In this document: in pieces, positions 34,702-42,825 of the stretch
Position numbering within the stretch: the stretch's first letter is position 1
How the letters are laid out: every line of letters starts with the position of its first letter
Source of the DNA: an uncultured Campylobacter sp.
Lineage (GTDB): Bacteria > Campylobacterota > Campylobacteria > Campylobacterales > Campylobacteraceae
Length of the DNA stretch: 64,000 nt
NCBI RefSeq assembly: GCF_937973075.1
Contig: NZ_CALBWL010000034.1
Span: 1 to 64,000, forward strand
Direction of reading: 5' to 3'
Notes under the pieces: generated by a model
The model's input: the letters and a program-made list of their open reading frames with translations, nothing else
Databases searched by the model: none
What the model was told of the DNA's origin: nothing
Made by a program: the position numbers and the translations under genes

Positions 34702-36252
34702 TTAGCCTATATTCTCTCCGGCTATCATACCAAACGTTAAGCAGTCGGCAATCGCTACGCTACCTAAGCGGCTAGCTCCGTGTACGCCACCTGTGATCTC
34801 GCCTGCTGCAAATAATCTTGGAATAGGCATCTCGGTTTGTAAAGAGATGACCTGAGCTTTGGTATTGATATCGATACCGCCCATGGTATGGTGAAGTTTT
34901 GGCGTACCGCGCATAGCGTAGAAAGGAGGTTTAGAGATATCTACGCCGTTTGTAGTGGTTTTATCCATAGGTTTGCCGAAGTCTTCGTCTTTGCCTGATT
35001 TAACGAAGCTATTATATCTCTCGACGGTCTTTTTTAGCTCTGCAGCAGGGATTTTATAAGCTGCAGCTAGTTCGTCTAGAGTTTCAAATTTCTTTAGTAC
35101 GCCAGATTCCAGCGGTTTAGTGTAGTGTTCAGGTATGACCATGTTTTTTACGCCCTCGCTATCGCAGAAGTTGATAGGATAGATATCGGCTTTTGCGTCG
35201 ATTACTTTAAACATAGCTTGAGAGCGGGTGCGGCGGTCTGCTAGCTCGTTCATATAGCGTTTGCCGGTTCTTGGATCGACTGAGATACCGTAGCGGAAGC
35301 TTCCGTTTACGTTAAACATAGAGCCTACGCCAAAGCCTTTTTCGTCAGGGCATGCCCATGGACCAAACTGTATCCAGCTTAGCTGCACTGGAGTTGCACC
35401 GATCCTAAATGCCTCTTTCATAGCGCCTGCGGTTGCGCCCGGGTGGTTGGTGCTATCCGTAGTAGGCAAGATAGACGGATCTTGAACCTGTCTAAAGAAT
35501 ACGTCGCGGCAAAATCCGCCCGCTGCTAGTACTACGCCTTTTTTGGCTTTTATAGTCTTTTTAGTTCCGGTAGTGTTTTCGGCATCGTCTTTTTGGCTCT
35601 TTGAGTCGAATTTATAATCCTCTCTGATGATCACGCCGTCTACGCCGCCGTCTTCGCCAAGGACGAATTCGTCAAATTTAGCTCTTTGTCTTAGCTCGCA
35701 GTCTTGTAGGTTTTTAAAGTATTCTACCATCGGCTGAACGATACCCGAACCCGAGCCGTTAGCGGTCTGAAGCGATCTAGGTACGCTGTGTCCGCCTGCG
35801 TGAGTAACTTTATCTATGTATTTAGCGCCGCATTTTAGGGTGAGCTTATACGCGTCTTGCGCGCGAGTAGCGATGGTGTCGATGAGATCTACGTGGTTTA
35901 GGCCGCGGCCGGCTTTTAGGCAGTCTTTGATAAATAGCTCGTTGCTATCTTTGATGCCTTCGGCTTTTTGTTTGTCGCTGTTTGGAACTGCGAAAATTCC
36001 GCCGTTAATTACGGAGTTGCCGCCAACGCGTCCCATCTTTTCTAGGATTAGGACTTTGTTGCCCTTTTCGGCTGCGGTGATACCTGCTGCAAGTCCTGCA
36101 AAACCGGAACCGACGATAACTACATCCCACTCTTCGTCGAATTTGACGTCTTTAGAGCTTACCGCAGCGTTTGCGTTTACGGAGCCGAGCGCTAAAGCAC
36201 CCGCGCCAACTAGGCTCATTTTGAGTAGATCACGTCTTGAAACGTTTTCCAT
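34702..36252 (-). CDS. Periplasmic flavocytochrome-type reductase, FAD subunit (FccA-like)
   Basis: 516 residues. A Tat signal (SRRDLLKMSLVGAGALALG) precedes the mature start near 31. The FAD-binding motif is VVIVGSGFAGLAAG; catalytic-domain segments of the fumarate reductase family follow: GGNSVINGG, HHTMGGIDI, and FAAGEITGGVHGASRLG. Unlike Shewanella FccA, no heme motifs are fused; the hemes are on the separate subunit. Substrate could be fumarate, methacrylate/acrylate or urocanate; the residues I can see do not decide it. A TATAAT box lies 56-61 bases upstream and AAAGGAGACATC precedes the ATG. Confidence 0.9.
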   Translation of the reverse strand: MENVSRRDLLKMSLVGAGALALGSVNANAAVSSKDVKFDEEWDVVIVGSGFAGLAAGITAAEKGNKVLILEKMGRVGGNSVINGGIFAVPNSDKQKAEGIKDSNELFIKDCLKAGRGLNHVDLIDTIATRAQDAYKLTLKCGAKYIDKVTHAGGHSVPRSLQTANGSGSGIVQPMVEYFKNLQDCELRQRAKFDEFVLGEDGGVDGVIIREDYKFDSKSQKDDAENTTGTKKTIKAKKGVVLAAGGFCRDVFFRQVQDPSILPTTDSTNHPGATAGAMKEAFRIGATPVQLSWIQFGPWACPDEKGFGVGSMFNVNGSFRYGISVDPRTGKRYMNELADRRTRSQAMFKVIDAKADIYPINFCDSEGVKNMVIPEHYTKPLESGVLKKFETLDELAAAYKIPAAELKKTVERYNSFVKSGKDEDFGKPMDKTTTNGVDISKPPFYAMRGTPKLHHTMGGIDINTKAQVISLQTEMPIPRLFAAGEITGGVHGASRLGSVAIADCLTFGMIAGENIG

Positions 36253-36307
36253 GATGTCTCCTTTATTTTACCGTTATACGGTTTTTCTGATGCCTAATTT
36301 TGGGAAA

Positions 36308-36313
36308 ATTATA
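36308..36313 (-). promoter_or_regulatory. -10 box of the FccA-like gene
   Basis: On the minus strand GGGTATAATT, with T/A-rich sequence upstream. A 5-bp hairpin ACCGT / ACGGT (36270-36282) lies in the leader, 18 bases before the ATG. Confidence 0.5.
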
Positions 36314-36512
36314 CCCAAAGTTAAATAAAAGCAAAATAATATTATTTAAAAATTGTTTTTAAATTTTTAAAAGCCGCCGCCGCTAAAAAACCGCTTATCG
36401 GCCACTTGCTAGTTCTAAATTTAGACAAATTTTAAATTTAAATCTCTACATAAAATTTTGTGCGCTATGAGAGTGTATTATAGGCCGGATAAAAGACCCG
36501 CAAAGCAGGTCT

Positions 36513-37340
36513 TCATTTCTCGCAAAGCTTGCCGCATGCGTCGGCGCGGCATCTGCTGCAGTGAGTCATTTGGTGAATGGAACCGCCGATGAGCTTTCGC
36601 ATGCTGCGAATTTCTTCGTTTGAGGGCGATTTGATATTTGCAAAAGGGGTGCCATGCACGGGGATCATCGCCATGCAGTTCATGATATCGGCCTGCCACT
36701 CTTTGGCCTTTTTCGCGATTTGCGGGACGTGATCCATATTTACGCCAGGTATTACGACCGTATTGATCTTAACGATCATACGGGCTTCTTTTAGCTTGCG
36801 GATCCCTTCCTCTTGGCGCGCCTGAAGAATTCTAGCGCCCTCTTCGCCGCGGTAAATTCTATTTCCGTGGCGTACCCATGCATAAATTTTGCCGCCCACT
36901 TCGGGCGTTACGGCATTGACCGTTACCGTTACGTGGCTCACGCCGATGCGCACGATATCATCCACGTGCTCGAGCAAAGATAGGCCATTTGTGGATAAGC
37001 AAAGTAGGGCGTGAGGGAAGCGGGCTTTGCATTTTTCAAAGGTAGCTAGGGTCTTGTCGGCATCGCACATAGGATCTCCGGGCCCTGCGATACCGATGAC
37101 TGAGATATCCTGTCTAAATTTAAATAGATTTTCCACGTATAGCGCGGCCTCGTCCGGGCTCTGCACCCTCTCTGTTACGCCGGGGCGATTTTCGTTGGCG
37201 CAGTCGTAGATGCGGTTGCAAAAATTGCATTGGATATTACAATGCGGAGCTACGGGAAGGTGCACGCGCCCGTAGGCGGCGGACGCTTTTTTGCTAAAGC
37301 AGGGGTGGTTGTCGAAGGAGGGTTTGGCGAAAAAATTCAT
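36513..37340 (-). CDS. NifB-like radical SAM protein
   Basis: 275 residues from ATG 37340, which overlaps the upstream stop (TGATG) and follows AAGGAAAAAAGATTG. It has the NifB core: HPCF with Cys14, the radical SAM cluster motif C-x3-C-x2-C (Cys34, 38, 41), then YDC (Cys47), GIAGPGDP, LSTNGL, and the C-terminal HCSRCRADACG (Cys261 and 264). These are the ligands known in NifB for its three [4Fe-4S] sites used to build the carbide-containing 8Fe-9S precursor. It lacks the NifX-like C-terminal domain of proteobacterial NifB, like the short archaeal form. No nitrogenase genes are in the window. Confidence 0.85.
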   Translation of the reverse strand: MNFFAKPSFDNHPCFSKKASAAYGRVHLPVAPHCNIQCNFCNRIYDCANENRPGVTERVQSPDEAALYVENLFKFRQDISVIGIAGPGDPMCDADKTLATFEKCKARFPHALLCLSTNGLSLLEHVDDIVRIGVSHVTVTVNAVTPEVGGKIYAWVRHGNRIYRGEEGARILQARQEEGIRKLKEARMIVKINTVVIPGVNMDHVPQIAKKAKEWQADIMNCMAMIPVHGTPFANIKSPSNEEIRSMRKLIGGSIHQMTHCSRCRADACGKLCEK

Positions 37341-38116
37341 CAATCTTTTTTCCTTCCGAATTTGATGGCGTCCGCGTGGCAAACGTCCATACAATCGCCG
37401 CAGTTCGTGCAGTTCATCTCGTCCGGTCTCGTGCCCATTTCGCATTTGCGCAAACAGGCGTTGCAGTTGTCGCAGGCGTCTGTTTTATAAACGCGAAATA
37501 TTGAAATTTTACGCAGCAGCTCCATTATACCGCCGCTAGGACAGGCGAAGCGGCACCATAAATTTGCGACGATCAAGGATGCGGCGATGAGAGCCACGAC
37601 GACGGCAGTGCGAACCGCCCAGTACCAGTCGGAAAATTTAAAAGACATGATAACAGCGTTGAGATACTCGTCGCTGGTGCGGATAGGGATCATAACGCGA
37701 GGGTTGCCGTAGATAAAATAGACGCCCGCACTAAGCAAAACGGCTAGAACCATGCCTATTTGCGCATATCGTAGCTTCCTGTTATTTTTTAGCTTAAGCT
37801 TAAAAGCGGCAAATTTGCCCAGCATTTGATTTACGAATCCGCCAGGGCAAAGCCAGCCGCAAAACGCGCGCCCGAGGAAAATAACCAGCACGGGGATAAA
37901 TAGCCAAAAGCCGAAAAACACGGTCGCGATCCGCCCCCAGCACGTAACGATCGGACAGGATTGGCAGTTTACGAAAGGCACGATAAATGGGCATCTAAAA
38001 ATCCCGTAATACGCCCATTGCCCGATCGCGCCTATAAAAATTAGCTGCACCAAGCGACGAATTTTAGTTAGCCTAGAGACTTTTTTCATCTTTGCCATAT
38101 TTACGATACTAAACAT
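37340..38116 (-). CDS. NapH/CcoG-like polyferredoxin membrane protein
   Basis: 258 residues. About four membrane spans (near 22-42, 70-90, 118-135, 165-190) with CGWLCPGG and the cytoplasmic CRFACPSGG cysteine motifs of the NapH family, then two [4Fe-4S] motifs at the C terminus (CDNCNACLRKC and CTNCGDCMDVCHAD). Such proteins move electrons from quinol to cytoplasmic or membrane redox partners. In this operon it could reduce a low-potential Fe-S enzyme. Overlaps the substrate-binding gene by eight bases and NifB by one. Confidence 0.85.
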   Translation of the reverse strand: MFSIVNMAKMKKVSRLTKIRRLVQLIFIGAIGQWAYYGIFRCPFIVPFVNCQSCPIVTCWGRIATVFFGFWLFIPVLVIFLGRAFCGWLCPGGFVNQMLGKFAAFKLKLKNNRKLRYAQIGMVLAVLLSAGVYFIYGNPRVMIPIRTSDEYLNAVIMSFKFSDWYWAVRTAVVVALIAASLIVANLWCRFACPSGGIMELLRKISIFRVYKTDACDNCNACLRKCEMGTRPDEMNCTNCGDCMDVCHADAIKFGRKKD

Positions 38117-38966
38117 CTTTTACACCAAACCTTTCTATGAGTTCAAGCCCGCGCGCCGAATGGATGGAGGTAAAGCCGTGCCGCTCGAAAATTTCCTGCC
38201 CGTCCGAGCAAACGAAGTCCGCAAAGTCATCGGCAAGCTTTTCGTCTTTTACGTATTTCATGATATTTAGCGTAAAGGTAAGCGGTCCCGGCGGGATGAG
38301 TTTCTCGTCGATAGGCATGTATTCGATTTTGTCTTTAAACCTATCGTGCGTCGTTAGGCGCTTTTCGATGATAGACGCATCGCCCTTGCCGTCTACCAGA
38401 TCGCACATCATAGTAATTACGCACGCTCCGTTGGCAACCATATTTTTCATGACCGGCTCAGTAAGGCCGGAATTTTTCAAAATTCCCTTTACCGGTCCGC
38501 TACCCGGAGGCGAAGCCCTTAACGGAAGCATCACCCGCACGCCGGGTTCCGCTAGATCCTTTAGATCGCGAATGCCCGCGGGATTTCCCTTCGGCACTAC
38601 TAAAACGTAGTCGGTAAAACATAGCGGTCTAAAGCGAAGGCTAAGGCCTGCTTTGCGCAGTTTTTGGCTTAGCTCCAAAACGCGGGCGCCGAAAACCTCC
38701 GTCTTGCCCTGCAAGGCTAGCAGCGACTTCCCGAGCGCCCCCGCAAAGGCTCCGGTGTACTGGATATTATGTCCCGTTTTGGACTCGTACGCTGCGTTTA
38801 TCTGCGCAAAAGCCTCGGATAGTCCTCCGCACGACCAAACCTGCAACGAATCGGGCTTAAACGGCGTATAGCCTGCGAGCATCGCTTCAGGTCCGGCGAT
38901 GGCTGCCGCTGCCAAAGCTCCTTTTAAAAAGCCGCGACGAGATTCGTCTATCTCTTTAAATTTCAT
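38109..38966 (-). CDS. Tat-exported ModA-like substrate-binding protein
   Basis: 285 residues with a Tat motif (SRRGFLKGALAAAAIAG) and a periplasmic binding-protein fold of the molybdate/sulfate class: WSCGGLSEAFAQIN, DYVLVVPKGNPAGI, then a linker and second lobe ending FADFVCSDGQEIFERHGF. No ModB or ModC gene is beside it, so import by this locus is not obvious; it may instead bind a cofactor or metal oxyanion in the periplasm. AGGAGAGATTGC precedes the ATG. Confidence 0.75.
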   Translation of the reverse strand: MKFKEIDESRRGFLKGALAAAAIAGPEAMLAGYTPFKPDSLQVWSCGGLSEAFAQINAAYESKTGHNIQYTGAFAGALGKSLLALQGKTEVFGARVLELSQKLRKAGLSLRFRPLCFTDYVLVVPKGNPAGIRDLKDLAEPGVRVMLPLRASPPGSGPVKGILKNSGLTEPVMKNMVANGACVITMMCDLVDGKGDASIIEKRLTTHDRFKDKIEYMPIDEKLIPPGPLTFTLNIMKYVKDEKLADDFADFVCSDGQEIFERHGFTSIHSARGLELIERFGVKDV

Positions 38967-39029
38967 GCAATCTCTCCTTTCTTTGGTTTGTTTTTAAATT
39001 TAGAAAATTCTTCATTTTAAAATTTCGAG

Positions 39030-39494
39030 CTACCCGCTTAAAGCAGTTCTATAAACGCCTCTAGGCGCGTTCGAATTTGCCCGACGTCTTGCTTGGAATA
39101 GTCGGTCTCCAAGCTCATATAGTTTGCTCCGGCTTCGCGGCTCGCCTCCTTTATCCTTATGCTTTGCGAGCAGCTCGTACATCTTTTTCTTGCCGTCGCA
39201 GGTCGTTTCGCCTATGACGAGATCGCTGGCGTTCATATAGGGGCATTTTTTGGTAACTGCGTAGCCGTAACTTGCCTTGATTAGCGGGCAAAGATTGCGC
39301 AGAAGCTCGGCATGAGCGGCGTCTATCGGACTCTCGTCATAGGCGCAAAGCCCAACCGGCACGGCGCTCGCTGCGTAGATGAGCTCCTTGGGGGAGTAGG
39401 CGCAAAACATCCCCACTACGCGTTTGCCTTGCTCTTTTAGATCGTGAAGAGCCATTGCGTTGCGCTTTTTAAGCGCGTCAAAATCCATCTTCAT
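39030..39494 (-). pseudogene. 2-hydroxyacyl-CoA dehydratase / double-cubane reductase gene (HgdB-like) with a large internal deletion
   Basis: The first about 115 codons read like the N terminus of the HgdB/DCCP family ([54 protein letters not shown]). The frame then turns into unrelated sequence. In another frame the true family C terminus appears ([21 protein letters not shown]), ending in TAA at 39038. About 220-280 central residues of the usual 380-430 are missing, so a deletion fused both ends out of frame. The N part keeps the Cys residues around CPLIKASY and TTCDGKKKM. It overlaps the activase gene by the ATGA arrangement. Confidence 0.85.
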
Positions 39495-40254
39495 CTCGTC
39501 TCCTTTAAAATTTCGTTTGCTTTGCGTGCGCCGATAAGCGAAGCGCCCATCGCGCCGCAGTAGATTGCGTTTTCGTGAGTAAAAATTTCAGCCCCCAGAT
39601 GCTCGCCTAGAAGCTGCTTAAAGAGTGGCACGTTGCTAAGTCCGCCGCTTAAAAAGTAAATTTTATTTTCCAGCCGTTTGATGAGTGAGGCGAGCTTGTG
39701 CGCGGAGGAGTCGAGGGTATCGTAGGCGATCTCTCTCATCTCAGCTCCGTTTGCGCTTAGCGAGGACGCTCTCGGCAAATACCGTGCATAGGGGCTTAGT
39801 TTGATCGCGGGATTTTTGCGGGCGGTTTTGTAAATTTCGCTTAGCTCTAGCCCCAGGCGACCAGCGCTGATCTCTAAAAATTTGCCCGTGCCCGCCGAGC
39901 ACTTGTCGTTCATGATAAAATCCGCGGGCTTGCCGTTTAGGGTCTTGATCGCCTTCGTATCCTGCCCGCCCACGCCCTCTACGGTGCAATCTGGCTCAAA
40001 CAAAAAGTTCGCTCCAAGGCCGTGGCATAAAATTTCGCTCATGCTAAGCTGCGCGTACTCTACGCTAACGCGCCCGTAGTCGTCACAAAGCCCTCGCCGT
40101 AGCCTTTTTGCTCTAAATTTTGCTTGACCTGCCTCGCGACTTTAACCGCGCTAAAGCCGCTAGGTAGCAAAAACAGCTCGCAAAATTTGCCGCGTTCGTC
40201 CATAACGGCAACCTTTGACGACGCCCCGCCGATGTTGGTACCGATAAAATGCAT
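39491..40254 (-). pseudogene. Acyl-CoA dehydratase activase (HgdC/BadF-type ATPase) gene, frameshifted
   Basis: Reading with shifts recovers a full activase of about 250 residues. Part 1 (40254-40060) has the ATPase phosphate loop region (GTNIGGASSKVAV) and LLPSGFSA, and ends at a stop after VTTTGALA. The expected next motif GRVSVEYAQLSMSEILCH lies one frame away. Part 2 continues with GGQDTKAI and CSAGTGKFLE (first cluster Cys). The second ligand motif CTVFAES appears in yet another frame (near 39780), while LSANGAEMREIAYDT is back in the first; so there are at least three indels. The ATG at 40254 has no clear ribosome-binding site. Not likely functional. Confidence 0.85.
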
Positions 40255-40408
40255 AAAATTTAAATCCGTCGAAAAATATTTCTACGCCGTAGAACTTTAT
40301 CGCAATCTTAGCTTTTTAAGACTTTTATATCGCTGAAATTTAGCGTTCGCGGGCGGCGCGGATTAAATTTAGCCTCGCGCCGCGTTTGAATCGGTTTGAA
40401 ATTTAAAT

Positions 40409-41341
40409 TTAGCGCTCGCGGGCGATTAAAATTCCGCTTAAAATCACCACCGCGATACCCGCTAGCACGATCGGGCCCGGCAGCCGATCGCCTAGCATAA
40501 TTCCGAGCGCCATGCTAAAGAGGATGTCGCTGTAGCTGATCGCAGCGACGATGCCCGCTTTGCGCGAAGCGGCGTAGGCGCGCGTCATGTAAATTTGAAA
40601 GTAGATCCCGCTGACGCCCAGAAGCGCCACGAGCACCCAGCCAAGCAAGCTCGGCAGATTAAAGTAAGCAAGTCTCGCTAAATCCGCCCCGCTGAAAAGC
40701 CCTAAAATTTTGACCTCGCTATCACCGAGCACCCAGCCCGCAGCCATCATCATCGCGCTTAAAAAGGTAGCGGACGAGACGAAAACCAACACGATGAGAT
40801 TGGTGGCGTAGTATTTGCGAAGCTCGCGCACGCTCGTGTACGCAAGCCCCGCGCACATGCCGCCGAAGATTCCCACCGCGTCGGTTACGCTGATGCCGAT
40901 GTGCGGGCGCACGACGAGTAAAATTCCGCCAAAGCCCAGCAGTATCGCAAACCATGCCTTGGAACTTAGCTTTTCGCCCAAGAAAAACGCCGAAAATAGC
41001 GCGGTGAAAATGGGCGCCGTCTTTTGGAAGGTAAAAGCGGTGCCAAGATCGATGTGAGCGATATTGTAGAAGGTCGCTAAGATACCGCAGCTGCCGATAA
41101 AACCGCGAAATGCGAGTAGCCACGGCTTGCCGCCCGGACCCAGATTTTTTACCCGCCTTAGCGAAAACAGCACGATCGCGATGCCTACGACGTTGCGGAA
41201 AAACACGATCTCGGCGCTACTCATCCGCTCCGCCATGACCTTGGCTAGCGCGCCGTTTAGCGCAAAATAAAAGCTCGCTACGAGCATATAATAAACGCCC
41301 AGATGTTTCAGCCAAAACGCGGAGTAAAATTTCTGCTTCAC
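40409..41341 (-). CDS. DMT-family (EamA) transporter, second of a tandem pair
   Basis: 310 residues with ten hydrophobic segments in two EamA halves. Typical: VFFRNVVGIA, FTFQKTAPIFTALFSAFFLGEKLS and SYSDILFSMALGIMLGDRLPG. It is a paralogue of the gene directly upstream (shared N-terminal block LxVYYML, FAK/LAK, and the same order of motifs), so a tandem duplication. Substrates of the family include metabolites such as amino acids; not predictable here. Confidence 0.88.
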   Translation of the reverse strand: MKQKFYSAFWLKHLGVYYMLVASFYFALNGALAKVMAERMSSAEIVFFRNVVGIAIVLFSLRRVKNLGPGGKPWLLAFRGFIGSCGILATFYNIAHIDLGTAFTFQKTAPIFTALFSAFFLGEKLSSKAWFAILLGFGGILLVVRPHIGISVTDAVGIFGGMCAGLAYTSVRELRKYYATNLIVLVFVSSATFLSAMMMAAGWVLGDSEVKILGLFSGADLARLAYFNLPSLLGWVLVALLGVSGIYFQIYMTRAYAASRKAGIVAAISYSDILFSMALGIMLGDRLPGPIVLAGIAVVILSGILIARER

Positions 41342-41347
41342 GCCGTC

Positions 41348-42253
41348 CTACTTTCGGTTCGCCACGAGCCTGCCCGCGACGATGATGAGCGCCATGCCCG
41401 AAAGCGCCATTAAACCGGGCAGGGCGTCGCCTAGCAGCAGCCCAAATAGCGTCGAAAAGATGATGTCTGCGTAGCTGATCGTAGCTACTATGCCCGCTTT
41501 GCGCGTCGCGGCGTAGGCCTTGGTGACGTAGGTTTGATAAAACAGCCCCAGCAGCCCTAAAAGCACGGCAAAGAGCCAACCCTGCGCGTTTGGAATTTTA
41601 AATTTGCAAAGCATAAAACTCAGCGCGGGCGCGTCTATAAATTCTGCCGCGATCATAAGCGCTGCGGGCATTAGCGTGCCGGCAAGAAGCGCAGAGAGGA
41701 TGATCGTATCGGAGCTATAGTATTTGCGCAGCCCGCGCACGGATGTAAGCGCCATTGCGGCTAATAATCCGCTTAAAATTCCAAAAATATCGCTCGGCTG
41801 CAAGCCAAACTGCGGCTGAATTACTAAAACGATGCCCACAAAGCCTAGGCAGACCGAGAACCAGCCCATCGCGCCGAATTTTTCGCCGAGGGTAAAATAC
41901 GCGATGATCGCCGTCCAAATGGGCGCCGTTTTTTGAAAGGTAAATGCCTCGCCGAGGCTGATGTTTGCGATGTTATAAAAAAACACCATTAGCCCCAAAA
42001 TCCCGATAATGCCACGAAACGCAAGCGTAAAAGGATGACCGCCTTTGTTTGCGAAGCGCGCCGTACGGGGACGCACCTTGATTTTATAAAGCAGGATCAG
42101 AAGCCCTGGTAGATTGCGAAAGAGCACAACCTCAAGCGATGAAATTTGCGCGCCCAAAAGCTTGGCGAAAACGCCCGTAAGAGAGTTGTAAAAGCACGCC
42201 ATCAGCATATAATAAACGCTTAGATGGTGTAGCAAGAAGTTGTTGTATTTCAT
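41348..42253 (-). CDS. DMT-family (EamA) transporter, first of a tandem pair
   Basis: 301 residues, ten hydrophobic segments in two EamA repeats (VVLFRNLPGLLILLY, FTFQKTAPIWTAIIAYFTLGEKFG, SYADIIFSTLFGLLLGDALPG). Six bases separate it from its downstream paralogue, and both use ATG starts. The two likely form an operon; they may act as a pair or carry related substrates. Confidence 0.88.
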   Translation of the reverse strand: MKYNNFLLHHLSVYYMLMACFYNSLTGVFAKLLGAQISSLEVVLFRNLPGLLILLYKIKVRPRTARFANKGGHPFTLAFRGIIGILGLMVFFYNIANISLGEAFTFQKTAPIWTAIIAYFTLGEKFGAMGWFSVCLGFVGIVLVIQPQFGLQPSDIFGILSGLLAAMALTSVRGLRKYYSSDTIILSALLAGTLMPAALMIAAEFIDAPALSFMLCKFKIPNAQGWLFAVLLGLLGLFYQTYVTKAYAATRKAGIVATISYADIIFSTLFGLLLGDALPGLMALSGMALIIVAGRLVANRK

Positions 42254-42825
42254 CGCGCCTCTTTAAATTTGCGGAATTATACACGCATAATGATTAAATT
42301 TTAATATCCCGCTCTTTTAATATTTCGCCGCACCGCTTATTTTTGAGCGCCTGGTGCGACGGCTCGGTTTTGTACTTCGGCGCTTGCATTTGCGTTTCTC
42401 GCTTGCAGGCGATAGTTCGGTGCTTGGATATCGGGCGCTGCTTTTGTGATTTTTACCGACCCTCTGCTCTGCGCACCGCCGCTTGCATGTGCAAAGCAGT
42501 AAAATTTGCGCAGCCGCGGGTTTACACGCCTTCGCGCGTTTTCGAGCGTTTTTGTGTTTCGACCGCTAGTTTTTCGCGCTCAGACTTCGGTTTTAAAATT
42601 TTATAAATTTTACGCATCGCCCCCGCTCCGCATCGTCTGCGGCCACGGATCGTGCGCCTTGGCGCCTTTTATTCAAGCGCGTTTTGCTAGTGTCGCGATA
42701 AAATTTCGCTAAATTTAGCGCCTAAATTTTATAAAATTTTGCCGCTCCCTTTCGCGAGCGAGCGCGTAGAATTTGGCTTTAATCTATTTTTGGTTATAAT
42801 CGCGCCAAAAACTACAAGGACGAAC
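42254..42825. other. 572-base spacer between DMT transporters and der
   Basis: No convincing gene: plus-strand frames here (such as 42343-42606) have no ribosome-binding site or family match and are Cys/Arg-rich as in translated non-coding DNA. It holds the der promoter. Confidence 0.5.
42795..42800 (+). promoter_or_regulatory. -10 box of der
   Basis: TATAAT in GGTTATAATCG, 26 bases before the der GTG start and after AAGGAC ribosome-binding sequence. The longer frame start at 42739 would lie upstream of this promoter, which supports the GTG. Confidence 0.55.

Noticed and set aside
36513..37340. Evidence for nitrogen fixation
   Set aside because: A NifB-like protein alone is not a nitrogenase system; no nifH, nifD, nifK, nifE or nifN in the window, and neighbours are dehydratase-type genes.
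42343..42606. 87-codon frame in the spacer before der
   Set aside because: Cys/Arg-rich composition of translated spacer, no ribosome-binding site, no likeness to known proteins.
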